Assembly: GCF_001424105.1 (NCBI RefSeq)
Contig: NZ_LMQH01000011.1
Location: 1,847,447 to 1,911,446, forward strand
Direction of reading: 5' to 3'
Origin: Chryseobacterium sp. Leaf394
Lineage (GTDB): Bacteria; Bacteroidota; Bacteroidia; Flavobacteriales; Weeksellaceae
Length of the DNA: 64,000 nucleotides
Made by a program: the position numbers and the translations under genes. Below the pieces are notes generated by a model. It ran no database searches and was not told the origin of the DNA. It worked only from the letters and a program-made list of their open reading frames with translations. Below are positions 17,644 through 26,088 of the stretch, in pieces. The first letter of the stretch is position 1, and each line of letters opens with the position of its first letter.

Positions 17644-18591
17644 TCACAAGCGAAATTCCAGCGGGGCAAGTGACGTTTTCTTTTTAAAGAAATTTGAAAA
17701 ATGGGCAATTTCTTCGAAACCTAAGGCGTAAGCGATCTCAGAAATACTCCAATGGGTTTGTTTTAAAAGGATTTTAGCTTCCTGAATTACCCTTTCGGCT
17801 ATAATTTCGGTAGTGGTTTTTCCTGTACTTTCTTTCAGTTTTTTATTTAAATAATTAACGTGAACGGCCAGTCTGTCGGCAAAATCTTTCGCAGATTTCA
17901 AATGAAGTCTTTGTTCTGAGGTTTCAATCGGAAACTGTCTTTCGAGCAGTTCCAGAAACAGAGAAACCACTCTCATTGAAGAATCATTTGAGGTTGAAAG
18001 CTTGGATGAAGGTTGTAATTTTTGCCCGTAATGAATAAGTTCCACTACATAATTTCTGATTAAATCATATTTAAAAATATAATCAGATTCAATTTCACTT
18101 TTAATTTTATTAAATAAAATCTGAATTTCATCAGCCAAGATATCATCAATTTCAAAAACAGGAATGTTTCCTGGCTGGAAAATCGGTAATTCCTGAAGAC
18201 TGGCGTGTGAAAGGTTTTTCAGAAAAAAATCTTCTGTAAAAACACAGAAAGTTCCGGCCTGATCATCATCTTCCGGTACATAATGATAAGGAACCTTTGG
18301 TGTTGCGAAAAGCAGGGCATTTTTCTGAATGGAAATCACTTTGTCTGCATATTCGGCTCTGTTTTTTCCGCGTATCAGACTTATTTTGTAATATTTTCTC
18401 CGGTTGTAAGGCATTTCACAGGTCGTACGGAGCCGTTCGATTGTCTGCGCGATATCAAAAACATTGAAGTGACCGATGTCCTTCTGCAGACCTTTTGGAA
18501 TAAGGGCCGTCACATCTTTTCCCATTTTTACGGCAATTTCTCTGTAAAAATCTTCGAGGGAAGCGTAAGAAGTATGTGCGGATTTTTCCAT
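17644..18591 (-). CDS. AraC family transcriptional regulator
   Basis: The 315-residue protein ends with the two helix-turn-helix motifs of the AraC/XylS family: LHLKSAKDFADRLAVHVNYLNKKLKE about residues 226-252 (given here as its first part KSAKDFADRLAVHVNYL) and WSISEIAYALGFEEIAHFSNFFKK near 282-304 (core SEIAYALGFEEIAHFS). The N-terminal 200 residues form a cupin-like sensing domain. A minus-strand TACATTTG box at 18611-18618 sits about 20 bases before the start codon. The adjacent SDR gene is the likely target; the ligand is unknown. Confidence 0.9.
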   Translation of the reverse strand: MEKSAHTSYASLEDFYREIAVKMGKDVTALIPKGLQKDIGHFNVFDIAQTIERLRTTCEMPYNRRKYYKISLIRGKNRAEYADKVISIQKNALLFATPKVPYHYVPEDDDQAGTFCVFTEDFFLKNLSHASLQELPIFQPGNIPVFEIDDILADEIQILFNKIKSEIESDYIFKYDLIRNYVVELIHYGQKLQPSSKLSTSNDSSMRVVSLFLELLERQFPIETSEQRLHLKSAKDFADRLAVHVNYLNKKLKESTGKTTTEIIAERVIQEAKILLKQTHWSISEIAYALGFEEIAHFSNFFKKKTSLAPLEFRL

Positions 18592-18654
18592 GATTGAGAT
18601 TTGTAAAAATCAAATGTAGGAAATTTAAATTATTTGAATTCAGGTTTTATAATT

Positions 18655-18735
18655 ATTTCGCAGCTCCCGTCAAATCTATTCTGTGGATGCTACCAACATT
18701 CCGCTGCTTCGCAGCTTTACTTTCTGCCCGGATTT
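18655..18735. other. GC-richer intergenic tract with small palindrome
   Basis: This 80-base tract is much richer in G+C than its surroundings and includes the hairpin gctgcttcgcagc (18703-18715). No ORF is evident. It may be a remnant of a dispersed intergenic repeat. Confidence 0.4.
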
Positions 18736-18740
18736 AACTA

Positions 18741-18780
18741 AAAAAAACGCTCCCAAAACTAAATCCGGAAGCGTTTTTTT
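18741..18780 (-). terminator. Terminator of ychF
   Basis: aaaaaaacgct (18741-18751) pairs with agcgttttttt (18770-18780); it lies 27 bases past the ychF stop. An interleaved perfect 9-bp inverted repeat, ccggattta/taaatccgg (18728-18736 with 18760-18768), would be mutually exclusive with this stem. Confidence 0.75.
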
Positions 18781-18806
18781 TATGTACTGACTTTTATCTC
18801 GTCTTC

Positions 18807-19898
18807 TTAAACATTGAATCTGAAATGCATGATATCGCCGTCTTTTACGATATATTCTTTTCCTTCAACTCCTAATTTTCCGGCTTCTTTGATTTTCGCT
18901 TCAGAACCGTACGTCATGTAGTCATCATATTTAATTACTTCTGCACGGATGAATCCTTTCTCGAAATCTGTGTGGATTACTCCCGCAGCCTGAGGTGCTG
19001 TCCAGCCCTGTCCGATTGTCCAGGCTCTGACTTCTTTAACACCAGCTGTGAAATAAGTCTGTAGTTTTAATAAATCATAAGCCTTTCTGATCAGACGGTT
19101 TACGCCCGGTTCAGTTAAACCTAATTCGTCAAGGAAGATCTCTCTTTCTTCAAAAGTTTCCAACTCGTTGATATCTGCTTCGATCTGTGCTGCCAAAACA
19201 ACAACCTCAGCATTTTCAGCTTTAGCCATTTCTTCAATTTTAGCGATCCAGTTGTTTCCGTTTTTGATTGAATTTTCGTCTACGTTACAAACGTAAAGCA
19301 CCGGTTTGTTGGTCAACAGCTGAACTTCACCGATCACAGCTTTCATACTGTCATCACTGGCAAATTCTCTCGCGTTTTTCCCATCCTCCAAATGTTTCTG
19401 AAGATTCTGAAGCGTTTCGTACGCCAAAATATCTTCTTTTTTACCGGATTTGATGAATTTTTTAGCCTTTTCAACAGCTTTTGCAACCGTCTCCATATCT
19501 TTTAACTGAAGCTCGATGTCAATAATTTCTTTGTCACGCATAGGATCCACAGAACCTTCAACGTGAACAATATTTCCGTTGTCGAAACATCTCAAAACAT
19601 GAATAATCGCTTCACATTCTCTGATATTTGCCAAAAACTGATTTCCAAGACCTTCACCTTTGCTTGCACCCTTCACCAAACCTGCGATGTCAACAATCTC
19701 TACCACTGCAGGAATTACTTTCTCAGGGCTGATGATTTTTTCAAGCTCAAAAAGTCTTTGATCCGGCACAGAAACCGTTCCCAAATTGGGCTCGATAGTA
19801 CAGAAAGGATAGTTTGCTGATTGCGCTTTTGCATTGCTCAGACAGTTAAAAAGAGTTGATTTACCTACATTCGGCAAGCCTACGATTCCACATTTCAT
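18807..19898 (-). CDS. ychF: Redox-regulated ATPase YchF (Obg-HflX superfamily)
   Basis: The 363-residue protein is full length. It begins MKCGIVGLPNVGKSTLFNCL with the G1 loop GLPNVGKS, followed by the FCTIEPN switch I region, DIAGLVKGASKGEGLGNQFL as G3 and a NVDE G4 in place of NKXD, which explains the ATP preference of this family. The C-terminal TGS domain holds FTAGVKEVRAWTIGQG. YchF/OLA1 binds the ribosome and influences translation and oxidative stress responses. An exact TATCTTTG box on the minus strand (19992-19999) suggests a 5' leader of about 90 bases. Confidence 0.96.
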   Translation of the reverse strand: MKCGIVGLPNVGKSTLFNCLSNAKAQSANYPFCTIEPNLGTVSVPDQRLFELEKIISPEKVIPAVVEIVDIAGLVKGASKGEGLGNQFLANIRECEAIIHVLRCFDNGNIVHVEGSVDPMRDKEIIDIELQLKDMETVAKAVEKAKKFIKSGKKEDILAYETLQNLQKHLEDGKNAREFASDDSMKAVIGEVQLLTNKPVLYVCNVDENSIKNGNNWIAKIEEMAKAENAEVVVLAAQIEADINELETFEEREIFLDELGLTEPGVNRLIRKAYDLLKLQTYFTAGVKEVRAWTIGQGWTAPQAAGVIHTDFEKGFIRAEVIKYDDYMTYGSEAKIKEAGKLGVEGKEYIVKDGDIMHFRFNV

Positions 19899-20081
19899 AA
19901 CGAAATTTTATTTTAAATTATTTAAAATTTAGGATTAAGAATTTAAAATATTCATTGAATATTGAATTTAAAATCTTGAATTTTAAGTGTGCAAAGATAA
20001 AGAAATAATACACAGAATCATAACAAAAAAATCTGCCAAAAACTGACAGATTTCCGTGAAATAATATTATCACATTATGTT

Positions 20082-20633
20082 TTATGGGTTTGGCCCTGTA
20101 GCGTCCTGCGCCAGTTCGGCATCATCCGGAAGTGTTTCCAAAGTCTTGTCAAGCGTGAATAATGATTCGTCACTTGCTCTGTCTCCACCTGCAATTTTTA
20201 ATTTATCAATCAGGTTCATTGCAAATGTTTCTTCCTCGATCTGTTCTTTTACAAACCACTGAAGGAAATTCCACGATGCCCAGTCTTTCTCATCAAATGC
20301 GATATTTACGAGATTATAGATGGCTGTTGTGTTGTCTACTTCATGCTGAAAAACAAGATCAAAACAGTTGGTAAGGCTCGTTGGCTCAGCACCCGGAGAT
20401 TCCAGTGCTGTAATTTTAGGTTTACCTCCTCTGCTGAGGACATACTGCATAAATTTTACTGCGTGGTCTCTTTCTTCCTGCGCATGACGGAAAAGGAAAT
20501 TTGATATTCCACCATACCCTTTGTCGGCTGCCCAGATTCCGTATGAAAAATAAACTCTTGACTGTAAATCTTCTGTATTCATCTGGTCACTTAAGGCCTG
20601 CTCGAGTCTTGGTGAAAGTCTGTTGGTATTCAT
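20082..20633 (-). CDS. ftnA: Ferritin
   Basis: Reading from the ATG at 20633 gives 183 residues starting MNTNRLSPRLEQALSDQMN, the usual bacterial ferritin N-terminus; an upstream in-frame ATG at 20660 would add nine residues unlike the family. The four-helix bundle shows ferroxidase ligands in the helix 2 segment HAQEERDHAVKFMQYV and in QHEVDNTTAIYNLV and WFVKEQIEEE. It would oxidise Fe(II) and store Fe(III) in a 24-mer in the cytoplasm. The C-terminal 20 residues are acidic and probably disordered. Confidence 0.92.
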   Translation of the reverse strand: MNTNRLSPRLEQALSDQMNTEDLQSRVYFSYGIWAADKGYGGISNFLFRHAQEERDHAVKFMQYVLSRGGKPKITALESPGAEPTSLTNCFDLVFQHEVDNTTAIYNLVNIAFDEKDWASWNFLQWFVKEQIEEETFAMNLIDKLKIAGGDRASDESLFTLDKTLETLPDDAELAQDATGPNP

Positions 20634-20989
20634 AATTGTATATTTTTTAGTGATGTACAAAGAGATACAAAAATGGTTCCGTGAAAGTGTTTTAAAGCGA
20701 AAAGGCTTAATTTATAGTTATTCTAAAAAGTAGTTCTGTTGACCTATCTTTAATTACATCAAAATTTCTGAAGATTGATACCACAAAGTTTTTCAATTAA
20801 GTTATTTTAGTTTTCGCGAATTGCAAAGCTTAACTAATATAGATTTTAAAATAATTATGAAAATCAATTTTACAAATCTACTTTTTCACTCTTTATTGTG
20901 AAGACTGAAAAGATTTCATTTTAAATTTAAATGCAGACAATCCAGAAGAATAGATTTTATTGAATTATATTTGAATAAAATCACCAGAA
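20634..20989. other. Intergenic region between divergent ferritin and transporter genes
   Basis: About 355 AT-rich bases with no ORF. An exact TATATTTG -7 box for the transporter lies at 20966-20973; no comparably clear box was found for ferritin. Confidence 0.5.
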
Positions 20990-22183
20990 ATGCAACAGGT
21001 CTTAAAAAATTATTCAGGAATTCTGCTTTTACTTTTCGGAATTACGGTCGGCAGCATCATCGGAATTGTTGCACCCAATATTGTGGATTACCTCAAACCA
21101 TTAGGTGATATTTTTCTGAATTTACTTTTTGTAAGCGTTGTTCCTCTGGTATTTTTCGCGGTTGCCAATTCCATCGCTTCCCTTGAACAACAGTCGAAAT
21201 TTGGTAGAATTATGCTGATCATGGGTTTTACCTTTCTCTTTTTTATAATTACAGCAACGGTTTTCACGATCATTGTTGTTTATCTTTTTCCGGTTTCGGG
21301 AGTTTCCGGAAGTAAGGAGATTGTGGAAGAAGCCGTCGATAACGACAGTTGGGGAAACAGAATTGTAAGTTTTTTTACTGTGGGAGAATTTACCCAGCTA
21401 TTCTCAAGACAGAATATGCTTGCACTTCTTATTTTCTCATTTATGACTGGATTTTCAGCAAGGAAAGCAGGCGAAAAAGGACAGCCATTCAGATCATTTA
21501 TCGCATCTGGATATGAAGTGATGAAAGAATTGCTGTTGATGATTATGAAAATTGCACCGATTGGTTTGGGTGCTTACTTCGCATATCAGGTGGCAACACT
21601 GGGGCCTCAGCTTTTCGGTTTTTATGCAAAACCACTAGGACTTTATTATATCGCAGGAATTGTTTATTTCCTGATATTCTTTTCCCTTTACGCCTTCATG
21701 GCAAAAGGTCAGAATGGAGTGAAAAGTTTCTGGACAAACGCCATTTATCCAACATTAACAGCCTTAAGTACTTGCAGCAGTTTTGCCACGATGCCGGCAA
21801 ATTTACAGGCTGCGTCGAAAATCGGAGTTCCTTCCAACATCGCCAATCTGGCAATTCCCATTGGCACCACTTTGCATAAAAACGGTTCGTCGATGTCATC
21901 CATCATTAAAATTTATGTTGCTTTTTTAATTATAGGAAGAGACTTTTTTGATCCTATGAATTTACTTTTAGCTTTAGGAATAACCGTCTTTGTAAGCATT
22001 GTTGCAGGAGGCATTCCCAACGGTGGGTACATTGGCGAAATGCTGATGATTTCTGTCTACCAATTGCCACAGGAGGCGATTCCGGCAGTGATGATTATCG
22101 GGACGCTGGTAGATCCATTGGCAACTGTGTTGAATGCAGTCGGACAGCTGGTGGCGTCGATGTTTGTGAGTAGGTTTGTTTAA
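20990..22183 (+). CDS. Dicarboxylate/amino acid:cation symporter (DAACS family)
   Basis: The 397-residue membrane protein has about eight transmembrane segments plus two re-entrant loops. Family landmarks are the N-terminal GITVGSIIGI, PLGDIFLNLLFVSVVPLVFF, the serine-rich LTALSTCSSFATMP hairpin, the NGSSMSSI segment and the C-terminal LVDPLATVLNAVGQ that carries the Asp and Asn of the substrate site. Such proteins import glutamate, aspartate or C4-dicarboxylates with Na+ or H+. The substrate is not decided by sequence alone. It has its own promoter (20966-20973) and appears monocistronic. Confidence 0.93.
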   Translation: MQQVLKNYSGILLLLFGITVGSIIGIVAPNIVDYLKPLGDIFLNLLFVSVVPLVFFAVANSIASLEQQSKFGRIMLIMGFTFLFFIITATVFTIIVVYLFPVSGVSGSKEIVEEAVDNDSWGNRIVSFFTVGEFTQLFSRQNMLALLIFSFMTGFSARKAGEKGQPFRSFIASGYEVMKELLLMIMKIAPIGLGAYFAYQVATLGPQLFGFYAKPLGLYYIAGIVYFLIFFSLYAFMAKGQNGVKSFWTNAIYPTLTALSTCSSFATMPANLQAASKIGVPSNIANLAIPIGTTLHKNGSSMSSIIKIYVAFLIIGRDFFDPMNLLLALGITVFVSIVAGGIPNGGYIGEMLMISVYQLPQEAIPAVMIIGTLVDPLATVLNAVGQLVASMFVSRFV

Positions 22184-22493
22184 AATGCGAATTGTACGAA
22201 TTTTTGACGAATCTGACTAATGGATGAGCGCTGGATGTATGTATTAAAGACAAATTCCACAAATGTTTTGCACGAATTATCTGTGAAGATCTGGGAGATC
22301 TGTGCGAAAAATCAGCGCACGGATTTCACAGATTTTCACGGATTGTATTCAAATTGAGTGTGAAAATTTCATTGAACCACGTTACGGTTGTGATGAGGAG
22401 TTTTCGGCTTATTAAGAATGAATGTAATTTGTGGTTATGATACATAAATCTTCGATAGAGAATCTGTGACATTTGTGGTAAAACAATCCATTG
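22184..22493. other. Intergenic region with degenerate CACGAATT / CACGGATT words
   Basis: No credible ORF. The stretch is made of loosely repeated words such as gtacgaattttt, gcacgaatt, cacggatttcacag and ttttcacggatt, similar in style to the inverted repeats at 63212-63488. It looks like decayed intergenic repeat material. Confidence 0.45.
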
Positions 22494-22883
22494 CTATTCA
22501 CTCCGCTTTACATCTTCCAGATTCTGCAGTTCTTCTGGTGTGAAAAGTCTGTAATGCACTTTGAATGTTTTTCCCAAAGGTGTTTCCAGAGAAAATCCGC
22601 CGGGCCCGAAGCCTTCCAGTACATCTAATGTGAAATGCGAGTACTGCCAATATTCGAAGAGATCGCGGTCGATCCAGAATTCGTGGCCGTTGATGGTGCC
22701 GATCATGGCGTCGTTCATTCTCGGGAAATAGCCGCCTTTTTCAAAACATTGTGGCTGAGTGCCTTCGCAACAGCCTCCGGCCTGGTAAAACATGAGATCA
22801 CCGTGTTTTTTTTCCAGTTCCCAGATCAGTTCGAGGGCTTTTTCTGTAACTGAAAGTCGCGCTATTTTATTCTGCGTTTCCAT
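22494..22883 (-). CDS. DUF779 family protein
   Basis: The 129-residue protein belongs to DUF779, a small family usually encoded beside NAD-dependent acetaldehyde/aldehyde dehydrogenases. Conserved elements are the cysteine cluster FYQAGGCCEGTQPQCFE (about residues 33-49), GTINGHEFWIDRDLFEYW and the glycine-rich FGPGGFSLETPLGKTF. Its function is unknown; the Cys/His content suggests metal binding. It lies downstream of the aldehyde dehydrogenase in the same orientation, but a 414-base gap holding a GC-rich element separates them. Confidence 0.9.
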   Translation of the reverse strand: METQNKIARLSVTEKALELIWELEKKHGDLMFYQAGGCCEGTQPQCFEKGGYFPRMNDAMIGTINGHEFWIDRDLFEYWQYSHFTLDVLEGFGPGGFSLETPLGKTFKVHYRLFTPEELQNLEDVKRSE

Positions 22884-23297
22884 TTTTAATTTTAATTAAA
22901 GTTAAAAAAAAGTCCGGCGAAATTTGTCGCCGAACTTCAACCAAGTCTATAATTTAAGCTGCAGTGATGCTGCACGTCTGAAAAATTATTTCTTTTTAAA
23001 AATCTTGCCAAGATTTAAAATCATGACAAGCCTTGATACTAAATATTTCACTGTTCTTTTAAAAAGTAGAAATCAATGGTTTTCCGTTTTTGAAATAATA
23101 GTGAAAAGAAGATTTCCTTCCGCGTGAGGGATAGGAAGGGCGGCGAGGAACGAGCCGGTACGCAGCAAAGCGGAGTACCGAAACGAAGTGGAGCCCTGCA
23201 TAGTCCGACCCGCTTGCATTGGTGGGGAACGCTGGCAGGGTTCCGAACCCTGCCAGCGTTGTGGGTTGGCCATGCAAAGGGGCACGCCCAAATGATC
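22884..23297. repeat. GC-rich intergenic element between DUF779 and aldehyde dehydrogenase genes
   Basis: The first 220 bases are ordinary AT-rich DNA. From about 23118 to 23290 the composition jumps to well over half G+C, with words such as agggcggcgaggaacg and ggggcacgccc. The element contains a perfect inverted repeat (23228-23243 with 23245-23260). Reading frames exist in several phases but look like artefacts of high GC. It resembles the dispersed intergenic repeat elements of Chryseobacterium. Confidence 0.65.
23228..23260. repeat. Perfect 16-bp inverted repeat
   Basis: aacgctggcagggttc and gaaccctgccagcgtt are exact reverse complements separated by a single C. The resulting strong hairpin is the core of the GC-rich element. 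Confidence 0.9.
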
Positions 23298-24827
23298 TTA
23301 AAAGAAACCTAATTTATTTTTATTGTAAGAAATCAGCATATTTTTTGTCTGACGGTAATGGTCGAGCATCATTTTGTGATTTTCCCTTCCGATTCCAGAC
23401 TGCTTGTATCCTCCGAAAGGTGCACCTGCAGGGTATGCATGATATTGGTTTACCCAAACTCTGCCCGCTTCAATGTGGCGAGGAATGTTGTACAGCTGAT
23501 GCGCATCTCTCGTCCAAACTCCTGCTCCTAAACCGTAAATAGTGTCGTTGGCAATTTTCAGAGCTTCTTCTTCGTCTTTGAAAGTGGTAAATGCCAAAAC
23601 AGGTCCGAAAATCTCTTCCTGGAAAATTCTCATTCTGTTGTTTCCTTTGAAAATGGTCGGCTGGATGTAGTATCCTTCCTCCAGACCTTCTCCTACTTTG
23701 TTGACATCTCCTCCTACAAGCACTTCTGCCCCTTCTTCTTTTCCTAATTTAATGTAAGAGAGAATTTTATCTTTCTGAATCTGTGAAGCCTGAGCTCCCA
23801 TCATTGTTGTTTTATCCAGCGGATTTCCGACTTTAATAGATTTTACTCTTTCAATTACCTTTTCGATGAAGGCATCTGCAATATCTTCCTGTACCAGAAG
23901 TCTTGACGGTGCGGTACAGATTTCACCCTGATTTAAAGCAAATAAAACTGCTCCTTCAATCGCTTTATCCAAAAACTCATCATCAGCATCCATCACGGAA
24001 CTGAAGAAGATGTTTGGAGATTTCCCACCTAATTCTAAGGTTACCGGAATGATGTTTTCTGTTGCGTACTGCATTACCAGACGACCCGTTACTGTAGAAC
24101 CGGTAAATGCCGCCTTATTCACTTTAGGATTGGTGACCAAAGCCCTTCCCAATTCTGCTCCGAAACCGTTGACGATGTTCACAACGCCCGCAGGAAGAAG
24201 ATCGCCAATTAATTCCATCAAAACCAAAATTGAAATTGGTGTACTTTCAGCCGGCTTCAAAACCACACAGTTTCCCGCAGCCAATGCCGGAGCCAGTTTC
24301 CAGACTGCCATTAAAATCGGGAAGTTCCAGGGAATAATTTGTGCGATTACACCCAATGGTTCGTGAACGATTAATGAAACAGTATCCTTATCCAGTTCGT
24401 TATGTGATCCTTCTTCTGCTCTGATCACCGAAGCAAAATATCTGAAATGATCAACCGCCAGAGGAATATCTGCAGCCAATGTTTCTCTTACAGCTTTACC
24501 GTTGTCAATGGTTTCAACCGTAGCGAGGTATTCTAAATTCTCCTCAATTCTGTCTGCAATTTTGTTTAAAATAATGCTTCTTTCCGTTGAAGAAGTGTTC
24601 TTCCACGTTTTAAATGCTTCAGTAGCTGCATTGACGGCCACTTCCAGATCTTCTTTTGAAGAATGTGCGGCCTGAGTGAAATTTTTACCGTCTACCGGCG
24701 AAACCACGTCAAAATATTTTCCGTTGACAGGTGCTGTAAACTGACCGTTGATATAATTGTCATACTGACTTTTGAATTCCGGCCACTGTAATAATGTTTC
24801 TGATTGATTTTGTGTTGATGTCCTCAT
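23298..24827 (-). CDS. NAD-dependent aldehyde dehydrogenase (ExaC/acetaldehyde type)
   Basis: Reading from 24827 the protein has 509 residues, the size of ExaC/AldB-like dehydrogenases; an upstream in-frame ATG at 24923 adds 32 residues with no family counterpart. Motifs visible are [26 protein letters not shown] for cofactor binding, the general base Glu in [10 protein letters not shown], the nucleophilic Cys in [11 protein letters not shown], and the C-terminal [13 protein letters not shown]. It would oxidise acetaldehyde or related short aldehydes to acids. The divergent AraC gene and the DUF779 gene form the usual neighbourhood of this enzyme. Confidence 0.93.
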   Translation of the reverse strand: MRTSTQNQSETLLQWPEFKSQYDNYINGQFTAPVNGKYFDVVSPVDGKNFTQAAHSSKEDLEVAVNAATEAFKTWKNTSSTERSIILNKIADRIEENLEYLATVETIDNGKAVRETLAADIPLAVDHFRYFASVIRAEEGSHNELDKDTVSLIVHEPLGVIAQIIPWNFPILMAVWKLAPALAAGNCVVLKPAESTPISILVLMELIGDLLPAGVVNIVNGFGAELGRALVTNPKVNKAAFTGSTVTGRLVMQYATENIIPVTLELGGKSPNIFFSSVMDADDEFLDKAIEGAVLFALNQGEICTAPSRLLVQEDIADAFIEKVIERVKSIKVGNPLDKTTMMGAQASQIQKDKILSYIKLGKEEGAEVLVGGDVNKVGEGLEEGYYIQPTIFKGNNRMRIFQEEIFGPVLAFTTFKDEEEALKIANDTIYGLGAGVWTRDAHQLYNIPRHIEAGRVWVNQYHAYPAGAPFGGYKQSGIGRENHKMMLDHYRQTKNMLISYNKNKLGFF

Positions 24828-24972
24828 TTTTATGTAAGATTTTAAATTTCTGTTTAGCCAAGTTACACTGATGAATTTTATCTGAATAGCAAAATCGTGC
24901 AGAAAAACTGTAAAATCATGCAACCAATAAAATTTATGCTTTACTTAACATTTGCCTTAATAATTAAATTTT

Positions 24973-24980
24973 TATCTTTG
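24973..24980 (+). promoter_or_regulatory. -7 box of the AraC gene at 25004
   Basis: TATCTTTG is an exact TAnnTTTG match 23 bases before the start codon. Confidence 0.6.
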
Positions 24981-25003
24981 AGACAGAGCACACACCAAAA
25001 ATC

Positions 25004-25930
25004 ATGATAATGAACGATCATAAATACCTATTGCAAAAGCCTGAACTGAAAGAAGAAAATAAGCTGATAACACTGGTTGAAAATCAGACAAAATTCAATC
25101 TGAGGAATTGTGAGTTCAGTATTTATGAAACCCACAAATCTGCTTTTAATGTAAAACTGCATTTTGATACAATTGCTTTCACGGCAATGCTCAGGGGTAA
25201 AAAACATCTAAAGCTGGAGAGCAAAAATCAGTATTTTGATTACTTCCCCGGAGAAAGTGTGCTGGTTTCGCCTGGAGAAACGATGGTGATTGATTTCCCC
25301 GAAGCCGATGAAACGCCGTCGCAGTGTATTTCTTTAAGTTTAAATTCTGAGTTCATTGAAGATTCTCTAAATCATTTAAACTATCACCTTCCGAAAACAG
25401 ATGAAACCTCAAACTGGAATTTAGATTTAAATGAATATTTTCTGTTTAATAATCAGTCTTTAGCTTCAGCAACCAACAATATTATGAGAATTGCGATGGA
25501 CGACAATTCGCAGAAAGATATTATGGCAGATTTTGCTTTAAAAGAACTTCTTATCCGTTTAATGCAGACTCAGGCTCGCGGAATGGTTGAGAAAAATGTG
25601 GCTAAAAATAAATCGAGAATTGGATTTGCCGTAGATTACATCAGAAAAAATCTTCACCAGAAACTTTCGGTAGATGCTATTGCTAAACTGGCGTATGTGA
25701 GTAAATCTAATTTCTTCAGGATGTTTAAAGATGAACTTGGAACTTCGCCTAATGATTTTATTCTGCAGGAAAGAATCAGCAGAGCAAAAGAACTTTTGGC
25801 CACTCAGAACAGCATTAAAGAGACTGCCTTCCAAACCGGGTTTTCAGATGCAAATTACTTTAACAGAGTATTTAAGCAACTCGTTGGTGACACACCTAAA
25901 AATTATCAAAAAAAATTTACTTTTCTCTAA
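25004..25930 (+). CDS. AraC family transcriptional regulator, divergent from aldehyde dehydrogenase
   Basis: The 308-residue regulator has an N-terminal cupin-like domain (about 30-190) and a C-terminal AraC DNA-binding domain with KLSVDAIAKLAYVSKSNFFR as the first helix-turn-helix and SIKETAFQTGFSDANYFNRV as the second. It resembles activators of acetaldehyde dehydrogenase genes. The 176-base divergent promoter shared with the dehydrogenase makes that gene the probable target. An ATG six bases later is an equally possible start. Confidence 0.9.
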   Translation: MIMNDHKYLLQKPELKEENKLITLVENQTKFNLRNCEFSIYETHKSAFNVKLHFDTIAFTAMLRGKKHLKLESKNQYFDYFPGESVLVSPGETMVIDFPEADETPSQCISLSLNSEFIEDSLNHLNYHLPKTDETSNWNLDLNEYFLFNNQSLASATNNIMRIAMDDNSQKDIMADFALKELLIRLMQTQARGMVEKNVAKNKSRIGFAVDYIRKNLHQKLSVDAIAKLAYVSKSNFFRMFKDELGTSPNDFILQERISRAKELLATQNSIKETAFQTGFSDANYFNRVFKQLVGDTPKNYQKKFTFL

Positions 25931-26088
25931 ACGTTATTTTCTGAATAACAAATAAATTAATTACGTACTAAATTCCAAATAATTAACAGCCATTTAAGAA
26001 TAATTCTTCAAGGGTAAAGAAAGTGTTCAATTTTCTAATTGATTATTTTTGTTTTGATAAATAATAATTCAAACATAATCAGACAATC

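Noticed and set aside
18728..18768. Attenuator formed by the inverted repeat overlapping the ychF terminator
   Set aside because: It lies downstream of ychF and no gene follows in that direction within its reach before the AraC start signals. Probably accidental pairing.
23059..23312. Several overlapping ORFs in the GC-rich element
   Set aside because: They occupy three frames over the same inverted repeat and have biased, low-complexity composition. They follow from high GC and few stop codons, not coding.
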